64,000 nucleotides of DNA. It comes from Rhizobium sp. N324. GTDB lineage: Bacteria; Pseudomonadota; Alphaproteobacteria; Rhizobiales; Rhizobiaceae. Positions 8,974 to 17,924 of this stretch are shown in pieces. The notes below the pieces were generated by a model. The model had not been told where the DNA came from, did no database searches, and worked only from the letters and a program-made list of their open reading frames with translations. Position numbers and translations under genes: made by a program. Within the stretch, counting starts at the first letter, position 1. Every line of letters begins with the position of its first letter. The stretch is taken from positions 248,001-312,000 of the forward strand of contig NZ_CP013634.1 of NCBI RefSeq assembly GCF_001664485.1, in the 5' to 3' direction.

Positions 8974-9411
8974 ATGGCGCTCAAGCGAATGGACAATGTG
9001 GGAATCGTCGTCGAAGACCTCACCGCGGCGATTGATTTCTTTGGCGAGCTCGGCCTCGCGCTCGAAGGACGGGCCATGGTCGAAGGAGAATGGGCCGGGC
9101 GGATCACGGGGCTGGGCGATCAGCGGGTCGAGATTGCCATGATGCGCACACCTGATGGCCACAGCCGGCTTGAGCTCTCCCGCTTCCTCATGCCCGATGT
9201 CGTCGCAGACCACCGCAACGCCCCGGTCAACGCGCTCGGCTATCTCCGCGTCATGTTCACCGTTGATGACATTGACGACACGCTTGAAAGGCTCCGCGGG
9301 CGCGGGGCCCAGCTCGTTGGCGACGTCGTCCAGTATGGAGACACATATCGGCTCTGCTACATAAGAGGGCCCGAAGGACTTCTCCTCGGACTCGCCCAGG
9401 AACTCAGCTGA
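8974..9411 (+). CDS. VOC (glyoxalase/bleomycin-resistance/dioxygenase) superfamily protein
   Basis: 145 residues forming one complete VOC unit of two beta-alpha-beta-beta-beta modules: MDNVGIVVEDLTAAIDFF, then RVEIAMMRTPDGHSRLEL, and LGYLRVMFTVDDIDDTLERL ending in IRGPEGLLLGLAQEL. The start at 8974 is an ATG preceded by GGAGATTGGAAAC. Members include glyoxalase I, epimerases and thiol-dependent resistance proteins; this sequence does not reveal which. It converges on the ABC operon with 6 bases between the coding ends. Confidence 0.75.
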   Translation: MALKRMDNVGIVVEDLTAAIDFFGELGLALEGRAMVEGEWAGRITGLGDQRVEIAMMRTPDGHSRLELSRFLMPDVVADHRNAPVNALGYLRVMFTVDDIDDTLERLRGRGAQLVGDVVQYGDTYRLCYIRGPEGLLLGLAQELS

Positions 9412-9417
9412 AGCGCC

Positions 9418-10317
9418 TCAGATCCTCCGCGTGAAATGACCCGGTTCCACTTCGACGATGTCATCCTGGGCCGCGGCCGAACGGCGGCGGATGTCTTCCA
9501 CCTCGTCGGGCCTCAGCCGCGCCTTCGGATCCTCGAAGCGGACGTCGGGATCGGGAACGGCCGAGAGCAGCAGCCTGGTATAGGGATGCAGCGGATTGTC
9601 GATCACCCTTGCGGTGCTGCCCCATTCGACGATCTGGCCGGCATACATCACGGCGATGTCCTCGGCGACATAACGGGCGGTGGCAATGTCATGGGTGATA
9701 TAGAGCAGGCCGAGATTCATCTCTCGCTTCATCTCGTTCAGCAGGTTGAGCACGCCGAGGCGGACCGAAACGTCGAGCATTGAGGTCGGTTCGTCCGCCA
9801 CGATCACCTCCGGCCTGACGGCAAGCGCACGGGCAATGTTGACGCGCTGGCGCTGGCCGCCGGAGAGCTCATGCGGATATTTCGGCGCGACGAGGTCGGG
9901 ATCGAGCCGGACGCGCTGCAGCAGTTCGCCGATGGTGACGTCGATCTCGGTTCCCTTGATGTCGGGGCGATGCAGCTTCAGCGGCCGGCGGAGATGGTGC
10001 GCGATGGTATGGGCGGGGTTCAGCGAGGCGAAGGGATCCTGGAAGATCATCTGCACCGAGCGGCGGTAGCGGGCGATCTCGGCCGAATTCGCCGTCTCGA
10101 CCGGCCGTCCTTTGTAGAGAATGCGGCCCGATGTCGGCAGATATTCGCGCATCGCCATACGGGCGCAGGTGGTCTTGCCGCTGCCGGATTCGCCGACGAG
10201 CGCCAGTGCCCGGCCAGCGCGCAGCGAAAAGGAGATCGAGCGGGCAGCATGAACGGCGGACGCACCGTGGCCGAAGGTCTTTGTCACCGTGTCGAGCGCA
10301 AGGATGGCTTCGCTCAT
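9418..10317 (-). CDS. Peptide/oligosaccharide-type ABC transporter ATPase (DppF/OppF-like)
   Basis: 299 residues. Walker A GESGSGKTT, Q-loop [13 protein letters not shown], signature LSGGQRQRV, Walker B VIVADEPTS, H-loop ITHD, and the C-terminal extension typical of OppF/DppF (NPLHPYTRLLLSAVPDPD). It is the last gene of a minus-strand operon: its ATG overlaps the stop of the preceding ATPase gene as ATGA (10314-10317). It would energise import with the upstream permeases and binding protein. Confidence 0.92.
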   Translation of the reverse strand: MSEAILALDTVTKTFGHGASAVHAARSISFSLRAGRALALVGESGSGKTTCARMAMREYLPTSGRILYKGRPVETANSAEIARYRRSVQMIFQDPFASLNPAHTIAHHLRRPLKLHRPDIKGTEIDVTIGELLQRVRLDPDLVAPKYPHELSGGQRQRVNIARALAVRPEVIVADEPTSMLDVSVRLGVLNLLNEMKREMNLGLLYITHDIATARYVAEDIAVMYAGQIVEWGSTARVIDNPLHPYTRLLLSAVPDPDVRFEDPKARLRPDEVEDIRRRSAAAQDDIVEVEPGHFTRRI

Positions 10318-11117
10318 AGCAGCACGCCTCCATGCAGCGAGGGGAAGGAGGCCCAGAGCTTCTTCGTGTAATCATGCTGCGGCGTCCGGTAGATCGCCTC
10401 GGCGGTATTTTGCTCCACCAGCCTGCCGGACAGCATGATGCCGATGCGGTCGCAGAACTGCACCATCAGGCCGAGATCATGGGTGATGAACAGTACGGAG
10501 AAGCCGAAGCGGCGGCGCAGCTCGTTGATGCGCTGCAGGATCTCGCGCTGAACGACGACGTCGAGCGCCGTCGTCGGCTCGTCCATGATGACGAGCTTCG
10601 GGTCGAGCGCCATGCAGATGGCGATGACGATGCGCTGGCGCATACCGCCGGAAAACTGATGCGGATAGTCGCGCATGCGATCGGGCGCGATGTCGACGAG
10701 CGTCAGCATCTCGGCGGTGCGCTCGCGGGCTTGCGTGCGGCTCATGCCCTTATGGGTGCGCAGCACATCGTAGAACTGCGCCTCGATGCGCAGCACCGGG
10801 TTCAGCGAATTCATGGCGCTCTGGAAGACCATGGCGACCTGGCGCCAACGGTAGGCGGCAAGCGCCTGCTGGTCGAGACCGAGTACGTCGCGGCCGTCGA
10901 GCAGGATGCGGCTCGCCTTGCGGATCAGCGCCGGCGGCCTGTGCAGGCGGCTGACGGCGAAGGCGATGGTGCTCTTGCCGCAGCCGGATTCGCCGGCAAG
11001 GCCGAAGACCTCGCCGGGTGCGACATCGAAGCTGACATCGTCGACGGCGCGAAAATCCTTCTCCTCGCCGATATAGTCGATCGAAAGGTTCCTCACCGAG
11101 AGCAGCGGCTGCGTCAC
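10314..11117 (-). CDS. Peptide/oligosaccharide-type ABC transporter ATPase (DppD/OppD-like)
   Basis: About 267 residues with Walker [11 protein letters not shown]-loop [12 protein letters not shown], signature FSGGMRQRI and Walker [16 protein letters not shown]. The start is taken as GTG at 11117 because its product begins with the family N-terminus ([14 protein letters not shown]) and the codon overlaps the upstream permease stop as GTGA; a longer in-frame extension would run deep into the permease gene. It forms the ATPase pair with the next gene, which overlaps it by 4 bases. Confidence 0.92.
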   Translation of the reverse strand: MTQPLLSVRNLSIDYIGEEKDFRAVDDVSFDVAPGEVFGLAGESGCGKSTIAFAVSRLHRPPALIRKASRILLDGRDVLGLDQQALAAYRWRQVAMVFQSAMNSLNPVLRIEAQFYDVLRTHKGMSRTQARERTAEMLTLVDIAPDRMRDYPHQFSGGMRQRIVIAICMALDPKLVIMDEPTTALDVVVQREILQRINELRRRFGFSVLFITHDLGLMVQFCDRIGIMLSGRLVEQNTAEAIYRTPQHDYTKKLWASFPSLHGGVLL

Positions 11118-11992
11118 AGGCGGCCCTCCCCGGAACGAACGAGCAGCGACCAGCGCTTCAGATGATTGCCGGTGCGCAGCCGCGGATTGGCGATCTCGTC
11201 GACGGCGAAATTCAAGAGCGACATGCCGATGCCGAGGAAGGCGAGCGCGAAGCAGGGGGTGAGGATGTCCCACCAGGCGCCGACCGAGAGGGCCGAGGCC
11301 TTCTGCGCATTGTAGAGCATCGTGCCCCAGGAGATCGCGCGAGGATCCCCGAGGCCGAGAAATTCCAGCGTCGCCTCGGTGATAATAGCGAAGATGACGC
11401 TGCCGATGAAATTGATGCCGACGATCGAGATCACATTGGGAAAGATCTCGAATGTCATGATCCGCCATTGCGGCTCGCCCATCATCTCGGCCGATTTGAC
11501 GAAATCCTTGTGCTTGACGGAGAGCGTTTCGGCGCGGGTGACACGGGCGCCCCAGGCCCAGGAGGTGGCGCCGAGGATCAGCGCGATGACAAGCGGGCTT
11601 GCCTGGCCGATGAAGGCGGCGAGCACCAGCAGCAGCGGCAGATTGGGAACGACCAGCACCATGTTGGTGAAGAAGCTGATCACCTCGTCGGTCTTGCCGC
11701 CGCGATAGCCGGCGATGATGCCGAGCGCGGTGCCGACGACGGTGATCAGCAGGCCGGCGCCGAAACCGACGGCCAGCGAGGTGCGGGCGCCATAGATCAG
11801 CCGGGCGAAGACGTCCTGGCCGATACGGGTGGTGCCGAGAATATGGTCGAGCGACGGCGGCTGATGCGGCCGCCCGGTGCGGGCGGCGGGGTCGTATTGC
11901 GTCAGCAGCGGCGCTGCGACCGCGACGATGATGATGAAGGCGATGATGGCGAGGCCGGTGAGCGCCTTGCGGTTTCGCAGCAGGCTCTTCAT
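11114..11992 (-). CDS. ABC transporter permease (DppC/OppC-like)
   Basis: 292 residues, about six membrane helices. The N-terminal anchor is followed by the OppC_N region, and the cytoplasmic EAA loop reads RVTRAETLSVKHKDFVKSAEMMG. The C-terminal EATLEFLGLGDPRAISWG is the classic DppC/NikC signature. It starts 1 base before the DppB-type gene ends on the minus strand, so the two are translationally close. It forms the inner-membrane channel with the DppB-like permease. Confidence 0.92.
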   Translation of the reverse strand: MKSLLRNRKALTGLAIIAFIIIVAVAAPLLTQYDPAARTGRPHQPPSLDHILGTTRIGQDVFARLIYGARTSLAVGFGAGLLITVVGTALGIIAGYRGGKTDEVISFFTNMVLVVPNLPLLLVLAAFIGQASPLVIALILGATSWAWGARVTRAETLSVKHKDFVKSAEMMGEPQWRIMTFEIFPNVISIVGINFIGSVIFAIITEATLEFLGLGDPRAISWGTMLYNAQKASALSVGAWWDILTPCFALAFLGIGMSLLNFAVDEIANPRLRTGNHLKRWSLLVRSGEGRL

Positions 11993-11993
11993 T

Positions 11994-12971
11994 TCACGCT
12001 CCCTTCAGCCGCGGGTCGAGCAGGATATAACTGACGTCGACGATGAAATTGGCGATCAGCATGGTCGCGGTCATGATGAGCAACTGGCCCTGGATGACGG
12101 GATAATCGCGGGCGAGGATCGCCTGGTAGAGAATATTGCCGAGGCCCGGATAGTTATAGACGACCTCGGTCACCAGCGAGCCGCCGAGAATGGTGCCGAT
12201 GGCGATGGCAAGGCTGGAAACGGTCGGCAGCAGGGCGTTGCGCGCCGCGTACCAGAGCATCACATGCCGATTGGAAAGGCCCTTGGCGCGGGCCATGACG
12301 ATATAGTCCTCGCCGAGCAGGTTGATCATGTTATTACGCATGGTGACGGTGAAGCCGCCGATAAGCACGGTGCAGAGCGTCACCATCGGCAGGATACCGT
12401 GATAGGCGACGCTGCCGATATATTGCAGGCTGAAGGCCGGATCGAGCGAGGGATCGGCGGCATAGCCGTTCGGGAACCAGCCGAGCGTGAAGCCGAAGAT
12501 GAAGAGCACGATCAGCGACGTGACGACGGCCGGCACCGAGGTCGCGAAGATCGCGCCGACGGAAACGATGACATCGAACCTGCTGCCGCGGCGCCAGGCG
12601 GCGGCGATGCCGAGCAACGTGCCGAGCGCAAAGCTGACAATCGTCGCCGTTCCCATCAGGGCGACAGTCCAGACAAGGGCATGGCCGAGCACCGAGGTGA
12701 CCGGCAGCGGGAAATATTTGATCGAGCGGCCGAGATCGCCGGTGAAAATGCTGCCGAGATAGGTGAGATATTGCTGCCAGAGCGGACCGTCGACGAAGCC
12801 GAAGGTGAGCTTCAGCGCCTGCAGGCTTTCCGGCGGCAGTTCGGTGCCGGCGCTCGAGAACATGATCTGCACGGGATCGCCCGGCATCAGCCGCGGCAGG
12901 AAGAAATTGATCGTCGCTGCCGCGATGAAGGCTGCCATGTAGAAGACGAGGCGGCGAAGCAGGAAGGCCAT
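11994..12971 (-). CDS. ABC transporter permease (DppB/OppB-like)
   Basis: 325 residues. It begins with the membrane-anchoring FLLRRLVFYMAAFIAAATI and has the OppB-type periplasmic insertion. The EAA loop is DYIVMARAKGLSNRHVMLWYAARNALLP, and the C-terminal tail VTEVVYNYPGLGNILYQAILARDYPVIQG is diagnostic of DppB permeases. It lies 56 bases downstream of the binding-protein gene in the same operon. Confidence 0.92.
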   Translation of the reverse strand: MAFLLRRLVFYMAAFIAAATINFFLPRLMPGDPVQIMFSSAGTELPPESLQALKLTFGFVDGPLWQQYLTYLGSIFTGDLGRSIKYFPLPVTSVLGHALVWTVALMGTATIVSFALGTLLGIAAAWRRGSRFDVIVSVGAIFATSVPAVVTSLIVLFIFGFTLGWFPNGYAADPSLDPAFSLQYIGSVAYHGILPMVTLCTVLIGGFTVTMRNNMINLLGEDYIVMARAKGLSNRHVMLWYAARNALLPTVSSLAIAIGTILGGSLVTEVVYNYPGLGNILYQAILARDYPVIQGQLLIMTATMLIANFIVDVSYILLDPRLKGA

Positions 12972-13027
12972 GGGAACTCCGTCGTGACGGGAGCGGCGTT
13001 TGCTACCGCTCCCGAGGACTACGATGC

Positions 13028-14674
13028 TTACTTGACGGGTTCGAGAGCCAAGAGGTTCAAGAGGCGTGCCGGATTGGTCCGCGAGATCGACGGATTGACG
13101 AAGGGGTTTTCCTTGGTCGACCAGCCGGTGAAGCGCTTGGTGTTGTACTGATACCAGTTCGGATTGTTGAACACCGGAATGACGGGCATGTTCTCGGCGA
13201 CGATGCGCTGCGCCTTGTTCATCGCGGCCTTCTGCTTGCCAAGGTCTGCGGTCTGGGTGAACTCGGCGACGAGCTTCTCGACATCCGGATTGAACCAGCG
13301 CTGCGCGGTGAAGCGGGTCTTGCCCTTGTCCGAAGCGCTGAAAGCGCGCTTGTAGGGATAGTAGGGCGAGGCCGAGGCCGGCAGGCTGTTGATCGCCGCA
13401 TCGAAGCTGCCGTTGATCAAATTGCCGGTCCAGACCGCTTCTTCAGGCGTTTCGATCTTGGCGTCGATGCCGACCGCCTGCATGCCTTCGACAGCGATGT
13501 TGACGGTGTCGATCCAGTCGGTCCAGGAATTCGGGACGATGATCGAGAAGGCAATCTTGCCGCCGTCGGGATTGTCGCGGAAGCCGTCGCCGTCCTTGTC
13601 CTTGTAACCGGCCTCGTCAAGCAGGGCCTTGGCAGCGTCGGCGTCATAGGTCGCGAACTTGCCGAAGTCGGCCTTGATGGATGGGTCCGACCAGCTCTTG
13701 TAAAGCTCGCCCATCAGGCCTGGATCTTCGTTCAGCGTCGGATAACCGTAGCCGGCGACGTCGATCATCGTCTTGCGGTCGAGCGCCATCGAGACGGCGC
13801 GGCGGAATTTTACGTCGTTGAAGGCCTTCTTGTTGTTTTCGTTCGCTGTTTCCAGGTTGAACAGGAAGGCGACCATACTGCTCGGCGAATACCAGTAGTG
13901 GAAATGCGCCGGGTCCTTCGAGACGTAAACATTGTCGATATCGGGAATGAAGGAGACGCCCCAGTCGAGCGTGCCGTCGGCCGTTGCCGTCAGCATCTGA
14001 TTGTTGTCGGCCAGCTGCGGGAAGCGCATGCAATCGACCTTCAGATGCGCATTGTCCCAATAGTTCGGGTTGCGGCACTGGTCGTAGGTCTGGCCGGTGA
14101 AACGCGGGACCTCGGTCAGCGGTCCGCTGCCGACCGGGTTCTCGTTGGCGAAGGTGACGGGATCTGCGACATCCTTCCAGACATGTTCCGGAACGATCGG
14201 CAGCTGCGAGATCTGCTCGGCGGCGAGTGAGCTCGGATTGGCGAGCGTGAAGCGCACGGTCTGGGCATCGACGGCTTTGACATCGGTGACGAAGCTCCAG
14301 ATGCTGACGAAGTCGAGCGCCGGGAATTTCTTCAGATAGGCATAGGTGAAGGTGACGTCGGCAGAGGTCAGCGGCTTGCCGTCCGACCATTTCAGGTCGG
14401 GGCGTAGCTTGAAATCGATGCTCTTCAGATCGTCGGAGAGCTTGAAGCTTTCGGCCAGACGGTAGACCGGCTTGTTGCTGTCGAAGCGATTGAAGATGAC
14501 CAGCGGCTCATAGATGAAATCGAGCGTCGACTGGCGCGCCGAGGTCTGATTGAACGGATTGAAGTTGCGCACCCAGGTCGTCGCCGGTTCGATATTGGCC
14601 GTCAGGACCGTCTGCGCCATGGCGGAGCCCGAAAGCAGTGTCAGGGCAGCGGCTGCTAGAAGATATTTTTTCAT
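13028..14674 (-). CDS. ABC transporter substrate-binding protein, family 5
   Basis: 548 residues with a clear signal peptide (MKKYLLAAAALTLLSGSAMA, cut before QTV). The SBP_bac_5 fold shows the usual landmarks: IYEPLVIFN, DLKWSDGKPLTSADVTFTY, FRRAVSMALDRKTMI and AKALLDEAGYKDKDGDGFRDNP. Family-5 proteins bind peptides, but also nickel, opines, cello- and chito-oligosaccharides and muropeptides. The stop of the upstream beta-N-acetylhexosaminidase gene overlaps this ATG by 4 bases, which favours a GlcNAc-containing ligand; that is inference. Confidence 0.9.
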   Translation of the reverse strand: MKKYLLAAAALTLLSGSAMAQTVLTANIEPATTWVRNFNPFNQTSARQSTLDFIYEPLVIFNRFDSNKPVYRLAESFKLSDDLKSIDFKLRPDLKWSDGKPLTSADVTFTYAYLKKFPALDFVSIWSFVTDVKAVDAQTVRFTLANPSSLAAEQISQLPIVPEHVWKDVADPVTFANENPVGSGPLTEVPRFTGQTYDQCRNPNYWDNAHLKVDCMRFPQLADNNQMLTATADGTLDWGVSFIPDIDNVYVSKDPAHFHYWYSPSSMVAFLFNLETANENNKKAFNDVKFRRAVSMALDRKTMIDVAGYGYPTLNEDPGLMGELYKSWSDPSIKADFGKFATYDADAAKALLDEAGYKDKDGDGFRDNPDGGKIAFSIIVPNSWTDWIDTVNIAVEGMQAVGIDAKIETPEEAVWTGNLINGSFDAAINSLPASASPYYPYKRAFSASDKGKTRFTAQRWFNPDVEKLVAEFTQTADLGKQKAAMNKAQRIVAENMPVIPVFNNPNWYQYNTKRFTGWSTKENPFVNPSISRTNPARLLNLLALEPVK

Positions 14675-15741
14675 GTTCTATTCCCCTTTTTCTTATGCGG
14701 TGAGAGATGGCGCCTCGGCCAGGAGACCGAGGCGCTGGCAAACATGTCTTCGACTTGGCGGTGGGCGGCGCGGACGTCGATCTTAAGATTGCCGAGGCGA
14801 GCCTGGCCGGCGGCGATGCGTTTGAGCGCGGCGTCCGTCAGTGGCCGGGCGGCCTTGGCGGCGGCTTCGCTTTGCCTGAGATCGCCATGGCTGTGGAGCG
14901 CGATGTCGAAGCCGGCGTTGAGCACCTGTTCGACGCGTTCCGGCAATGTGCCGGCGAGCGATTCCATGAAGATGCAGTCAGAGATCAGCACGCCTTCATA
15001 GCCGAGATCGTTGCGGATCACGTCGTGCATGACCGGCGAGACGGAGGCCGGCAGCTCCTTGTCGTAGGCCGAATAGACGACGTGGGCGACCATGGCCCAG
15101 GGCGTATCCTTCAGCGCGACGAAGGGTTTGAAATCGGTGGCGGTGAGCGTTTCGCGGCTGGCATCGACCACCGGCCGCTCCTTGTGGGAATCGAGCGTTG
15201 CCCGGCCATGCCCGGGAATATGCTTCATCACGGGCATGTTGCCGGTCTCGAGCAGGCCGTCGACCACCTCGCGGCCGAGGGCGGCGATGACATCGGGATC
15301 GGGGCCGAAGGAGCGGGCGCCGATGACCGCGCTCGTCGTCTCGAAGACGAGGTCGAGAACGGGCGAGCAGCCGCTCGAAAGGCCCAGTTCCGTCATCATC
15401 GCGCCCATGGCCTGGGAGGAAAGGCGCAATGCTTTCTTGCCGAGCTCGACATCGCGGCGCGCCAGTTCGGCAAACTGCCCGAAGCTGCGGAAGAGCGGCC
15501 AGGGGCCGGCATCGAGATGCTGGACGCGGCCGCCCTCCTGGTCGGTGAAGACGGGGGCGTCGTCGCGGCCGACGGCTTCGCGAAAGCGCTCGATCAGCCG
15601 TTTTGTCTGCTCCGGCTCGCGCTGATTGCGCCGGCCGACGAAGAGGCCGAGCGGATTGGTCTCACGAAACAGCGCAAATTCATCATCCGAAAGAACCGGA
15701 TTGGGAAGGCCGACAAAAAGGGCGAGCGGGGTCGAGGACAA
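14671..15741 (-). CDS. nagZ: Glycoside hydrolase family 3 beta-N-acetylhexosaminidase (NagZ-like)
   Basis: 356 residues of the NagZ branch of GH3, which removes terminal beta-linked GlcNAc from muropeptides or chito-oligosaccharides. Diagnostic motifs are KHIPGHG (173-179), the Asp-Ser-His general acid/base loop (184-186) and the nucleophile in ISDCIFM (D255). No signal peptide is seen, so it is cytosolic and would act after import. The start appears to be TTG at 15741, with GGAG nine bases upstream. It follows a GNAT gene by 24 bases and overlaps the binding-protein gene by 4, so it is part of the transport operon. It is probably a paralogue of the housekeeping recycling enzyme; the symbol is by family. 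Confidence 0.85.
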   Translation of the reverse strand: MSSTPLALFVGLPNPVLSDDEFALFRETNPLGLFVGRRNQREPEQTKRLIERFREAVGRDDAPVFTDQEGGRVQHLDAGPWPLFRSFGQFAELARRDVELGKKALRLSSQAMGAMMTELGLSSGCSPVLDLVFETTSAVIGARSFGPDPDVIAALGREVVDGLLETGNMPVMKHIPGHGRATLDSHKERPVVDASRETLTATDFKPFVALKDTPWAMVAHVVYSAYDKELPASVSPVMHDVIRNDLGYEGVLISDCIFMESLAGTLPERVEQVLNAGFDIALHSHGDLRQSEAAAKAARPLTDAALKRIAAGQARLGNLKIDVRAAHRQVEDMFASASVSWPRRHLSPHKKKGNRT

Positions 15742-15765
15742 GTCTATAACTCCGGGATCAGATGG

Positions 15766-16245
15766 TCATTTCGGCATGCTTCTCAGCATGCCTTCGTAAA
15801 TGCCCTTGTCGGGGGCGGGGATAGTGATGGCGCCTGCGGTTCGGGCGTAGAAATCGACGGGGCCGGCATCGCCGATGAAGGCATAGGCATGGCCGAGCGT
15901 CTTCATGGTGTGAAGGCAGGCGGAAAATAAAGCGAGACCGACGCCCTTGCCGCGCGCTTGCGGGTCAACGCCGGTCGGGCCGAAGAAGCCGCGCGCCGTC
16001 GTGTCATAGCAGGCAAAGCCGAGCAGCTCATGGCCTTCGATGGCGATCAGGCAGGCGACGGGCTGGCGGGAGAAGGCGACCGAAACCTCGCTTGCCCAGT
16101 TCTCGCTGAAGTGTTCGCGAACCCAGTTGACGACGATATGCAATTCCGGGGGAAGGGCCGGGCGGATGGAGACGCCGACATGATCGGCTTTCCGTTCCAG
16201 GTCGGAGAGCTTCGTCGAGTATAGACTCACAAGCAGGTCTGGCAC
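15766..16245 (-). CDS. GNAT family N-acetyltransferase
   Basis: 159 residues with the GNAT core: VACLIAIEGHELLGFACYDT, then the acetyl-CoA loop GVDPQARGKGVGLALFSACL (consensus Q/RxxGxG/A), and VDFYARTAGA near the end. The start is GTG at 16245, three bases after a strong AGGAGGAGA. It is the first gene of the apparent operon with nagZ and the family-5 importer. A plausible role is acetylation of imported amino sugars or muropeptide fragments, but GNAT substrates cannot be read from sequence. Confidence 0.8.
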   Translation of the reverse strand: MPDLLVSLYSTKLSDLERKADHVGVSIRPALPPELHIVVNWVREHFSENWASEVSVAFSRQPVACLIAIEGHELLGFACYDTTARGFFGPTGVDPQARGKGVGLALFSACLHTMKTLGHAYAFIGDAGPVDFYARTAGAITIPAPDKGIYEGMLRSMPK

Positions 16246-16260
16246 CCGTCTCTCCTCCTG

Positions 16261-16282
16261 ATATTCTTTTATTAAAGAATAT
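16261..16282. promoter_or_regulatory. Perfect AT-rich inverted repeat ahead of the GNAT-nagZ-ABC operon
   Basis: Two 9-base arms, ATATTCTTT and AAAGAATAT, are separated by TATT. The repeat sits directly upstream of the ribosome-binding site of the first gene of the minus-strand operon. In otherwise GC-rich DNA such a run stands out. It may be an operator overlapping the promoter, or a hairpin in the leader. The protein that would bind it is unknown. Confidence 0.5.
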
Positions 16283-16400
16283 ATCCCCTTTTAATGACAT
16301 AGATTTGGCTATCCGATTGAGCTTGTCAACAGAGTTTTTCAAATGGCGCGAGGCTGCTCGTCGTGATGCCCCGCTCGAAACCAAGCCGGCTGCTGAACGC

Positions 16401-16430
16401 AAAAACGGCCCGGGGAGCCCGAGCCGTTTT
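16401..16430 (-). terminator. Rho-independent terminator of the thi operon
   Basis: Read on the minus strand, AAAACGGC pairs with GCCGTTTT; an inner GGG/CCC pairing extends the stem around a short loop, and a TTTTT run follows. It lies about 30 bases after the thiD stop. Confidence 0.7.
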
Positions 16431-16458
16431 GATGGAATGGGTGCGTCGATGTGGGCGC

Positions 16459-17292
16459 CTATCGGTCCACGCGCCAAAGCGCATGAAAATGCTGCACCGG
16501 CCCGTGGCCGGAGCCGACGGTAAGGCTGCCGGCGGCCGCAACCGCGCCGGCGAGGTAATCCTTGGCGATGGCGACAGCCTCTTCAGCCGAAGCGCCCTTG
16601 GCAAGCTCGGCCGCCAACGCGCTCGACAGCGTGCAGCCGGTGCCGTGGGTGTTCTTGGTCGGCACCCGCTGGGCTTCGAACCAGTGCAGCCCGTCGGCGG
16701 CGGCCAGCACGTCGGGGCTGTCGTCACTGTCAAGATGGCCGCCTTTGACCAGCACGGCGGCCGGGCCGAGCGCGCGCAGCTGTTCGGCCTGCGCCGCCAT
16801 TTCCGCCCGGTTCGTCGCCACCGGCTGATGCAGCAGGGCGGCGGCCTCCGGCAGGTTCGGGGTCAGCAGCGTCGCCAGCGGCAGCAGGCGGCGGCTGAGC
16901 ACATCGACGGCTTCGGGTGCCAGCAGCGCGGCACCGCCCTTGGCGATCATCACGGGGTCGATGACGATGGGGATGCCGCGGCGGTCGGCCGGTGCTGCGG
17001 CCAGAGCTGCGTCGAGGGCTGTGGCGACGGCCTCGGCGATGCCGGCATTGGCGATCATGCCGATCTTGACCGCATCGACGCGCACATCGGCAAAGACGGC
17101 CTTGATTTGATCGGCGACGAAGGGGGGCGGCACCAGATGCACGCCGGTGACCCCTTGGGTGTTTTGCGCTGTCAGCGCGGTCAGCACCGCCATGCCGTAG
17201 ACGCCGCGGGCGGAGAAGGCCTTGAGGTCGGCCTGAATGCCGGCGCCGCCCGAGGGATCCGAGCCGGCGATGGAGAGGACGTTGCGGATCAT
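16459..17292 (-). CDS. thiD: Hydroxymethylpyrimidine/phosphomethylpyrimidine kinase ThiD
   Basis: 277 residues of the ribokinase-like fold. ThiD phosphorylates HMP twice to HMP-pyrophosphate, the pyrimidine half of thiamine. Motifs: VLSIAGSDPSGGAGIQADLK at the N-terminus, GIPIVIDPVMIAKGGAAL, and the C-terminal anion hole NTHGTGCTLSSALAAELA. The ATG at 17292 overlaps the thiE stop as ATGA; in-frame codons upstream would lie within thiE. It is the last gene of the riboswitch-controlled thiM-thiE-thiD operon. Confidence 0.96.
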   Translation of the reverse strand: MIRNVLSIAGSDPSGGAGIQADLKAFSARGVYGMAVLTALTAQNTQGVTGVHLVPPPFVADQIKAVFADVRVDAVKIGMIANAGIAEAVATALDAALAAAPADRRGIPIVIDPVMIAKGGAALLAPEAVDVLSRRLLPLATLLTPNLPEAAALLHQPVATNRAEMAAQAEQLRALGPAAVLVKGGHLDSDDSPDVLAAADGLHWFEAQRVPTKNTHGTGCTLSSALAAELAKGASAEEAVAIAKDYLAGAVAAAGSLTVGSGHGPVQHFHALWRVDR

Positions 17293-17924
17293 GCGCGGGC
17301 CTTTCGAATTTCTGCGGCGATGCGGCGTGTGGCGGCTTCCGGATCCGGCGCGCCGCAAATGGCGGAGACAACGGCAAGCCCGCTTGCGCCTGCGGCAAAG
17401 ACTTCGGCCACATGCTCCGCCTTGAGCCCGCCGATGGCAACCGAGGGCACGGGCGAGGCCTTTACCAGGTTGGCAAGACCGTCAAAACCGATCGGCTGCT
17501 TGTGGTCGGCCTTGGTCGGCGTCGCAAACACCGGCCCGACGCCGGTATAATCGACGAGATCGGGATCGACGGCAGCAGCAAGCGCCGCGGTTTCGACCGA
17601 CAGGCCGAGGATCATGTCGGGGCCGATCATCGCCCGCGCTCTCACCGCATCCATGTCCTCCTGGCCGATATGCAACCCATCGGCGCCGATGGCAATCGCC
17701 GCCTCGACATCGTCGTTGACGACGAGGCGTGCGCCGGTGCCATCAAGCGCCTGTTTCAAGGCGCGTCCGGTCTCGATCATCCCGGCCGTGCCGGCATGTT
17801 TGTCGCGCAACTGCACCATCGTCGCGCCGCCAGCAACGGCACGCCGCGCGGTCTCGACCATGCCGATCCCGGCGCAGAGATCGGGGTCGAGGACGAGATA
17901 GAGCGACAGATCGAAGAGCTTCAT
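17289..17924 (-). CDS. thiE: Thiamine-phosphate synthase ThiE
   Basis: 211 residues, a TIM barrel that joins HMP-pyrophosphate to thiazole phosphate to give thiamine phosphate. Motifs: LYLVLDPDLC, GGATMVQLRDKHAGTAGMIE, RLVVNDDVEAAIAIGADGLHIGQED and DYTGVGPVFATPTKADH. Its start overlaps the thiM stop by 4 bases and its stop overlaps thiD, so the three genes are translationally coupled. Confidence 0.96.
   Translation of the reverse strand: MKLFDLSLYLVLDPDLCAGIGMVETARRAVAGGATMVQLRDKHAGTAGMIETGRALKQALDGTGARLVVNDDVEAAIAIGADGLHIGQEDMDAVRARAMIGPDMILGLSVETAALAAAVDPDLVDYTGVGPVFATPTKADHKQPIGFDGLANLVKASPVPSVAIGGLKAEHVAEVFAAGASGLAVVSAICGAPDPEAATRRIAAEIRKARA

Noticed and set aside
14671-15741. Calling the GH3 enzyme a beta-glucosidase
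   Set aside because: The KHIPGHG motif and the Asp-Ser-His loop are specific to the NagZ branch of the family.
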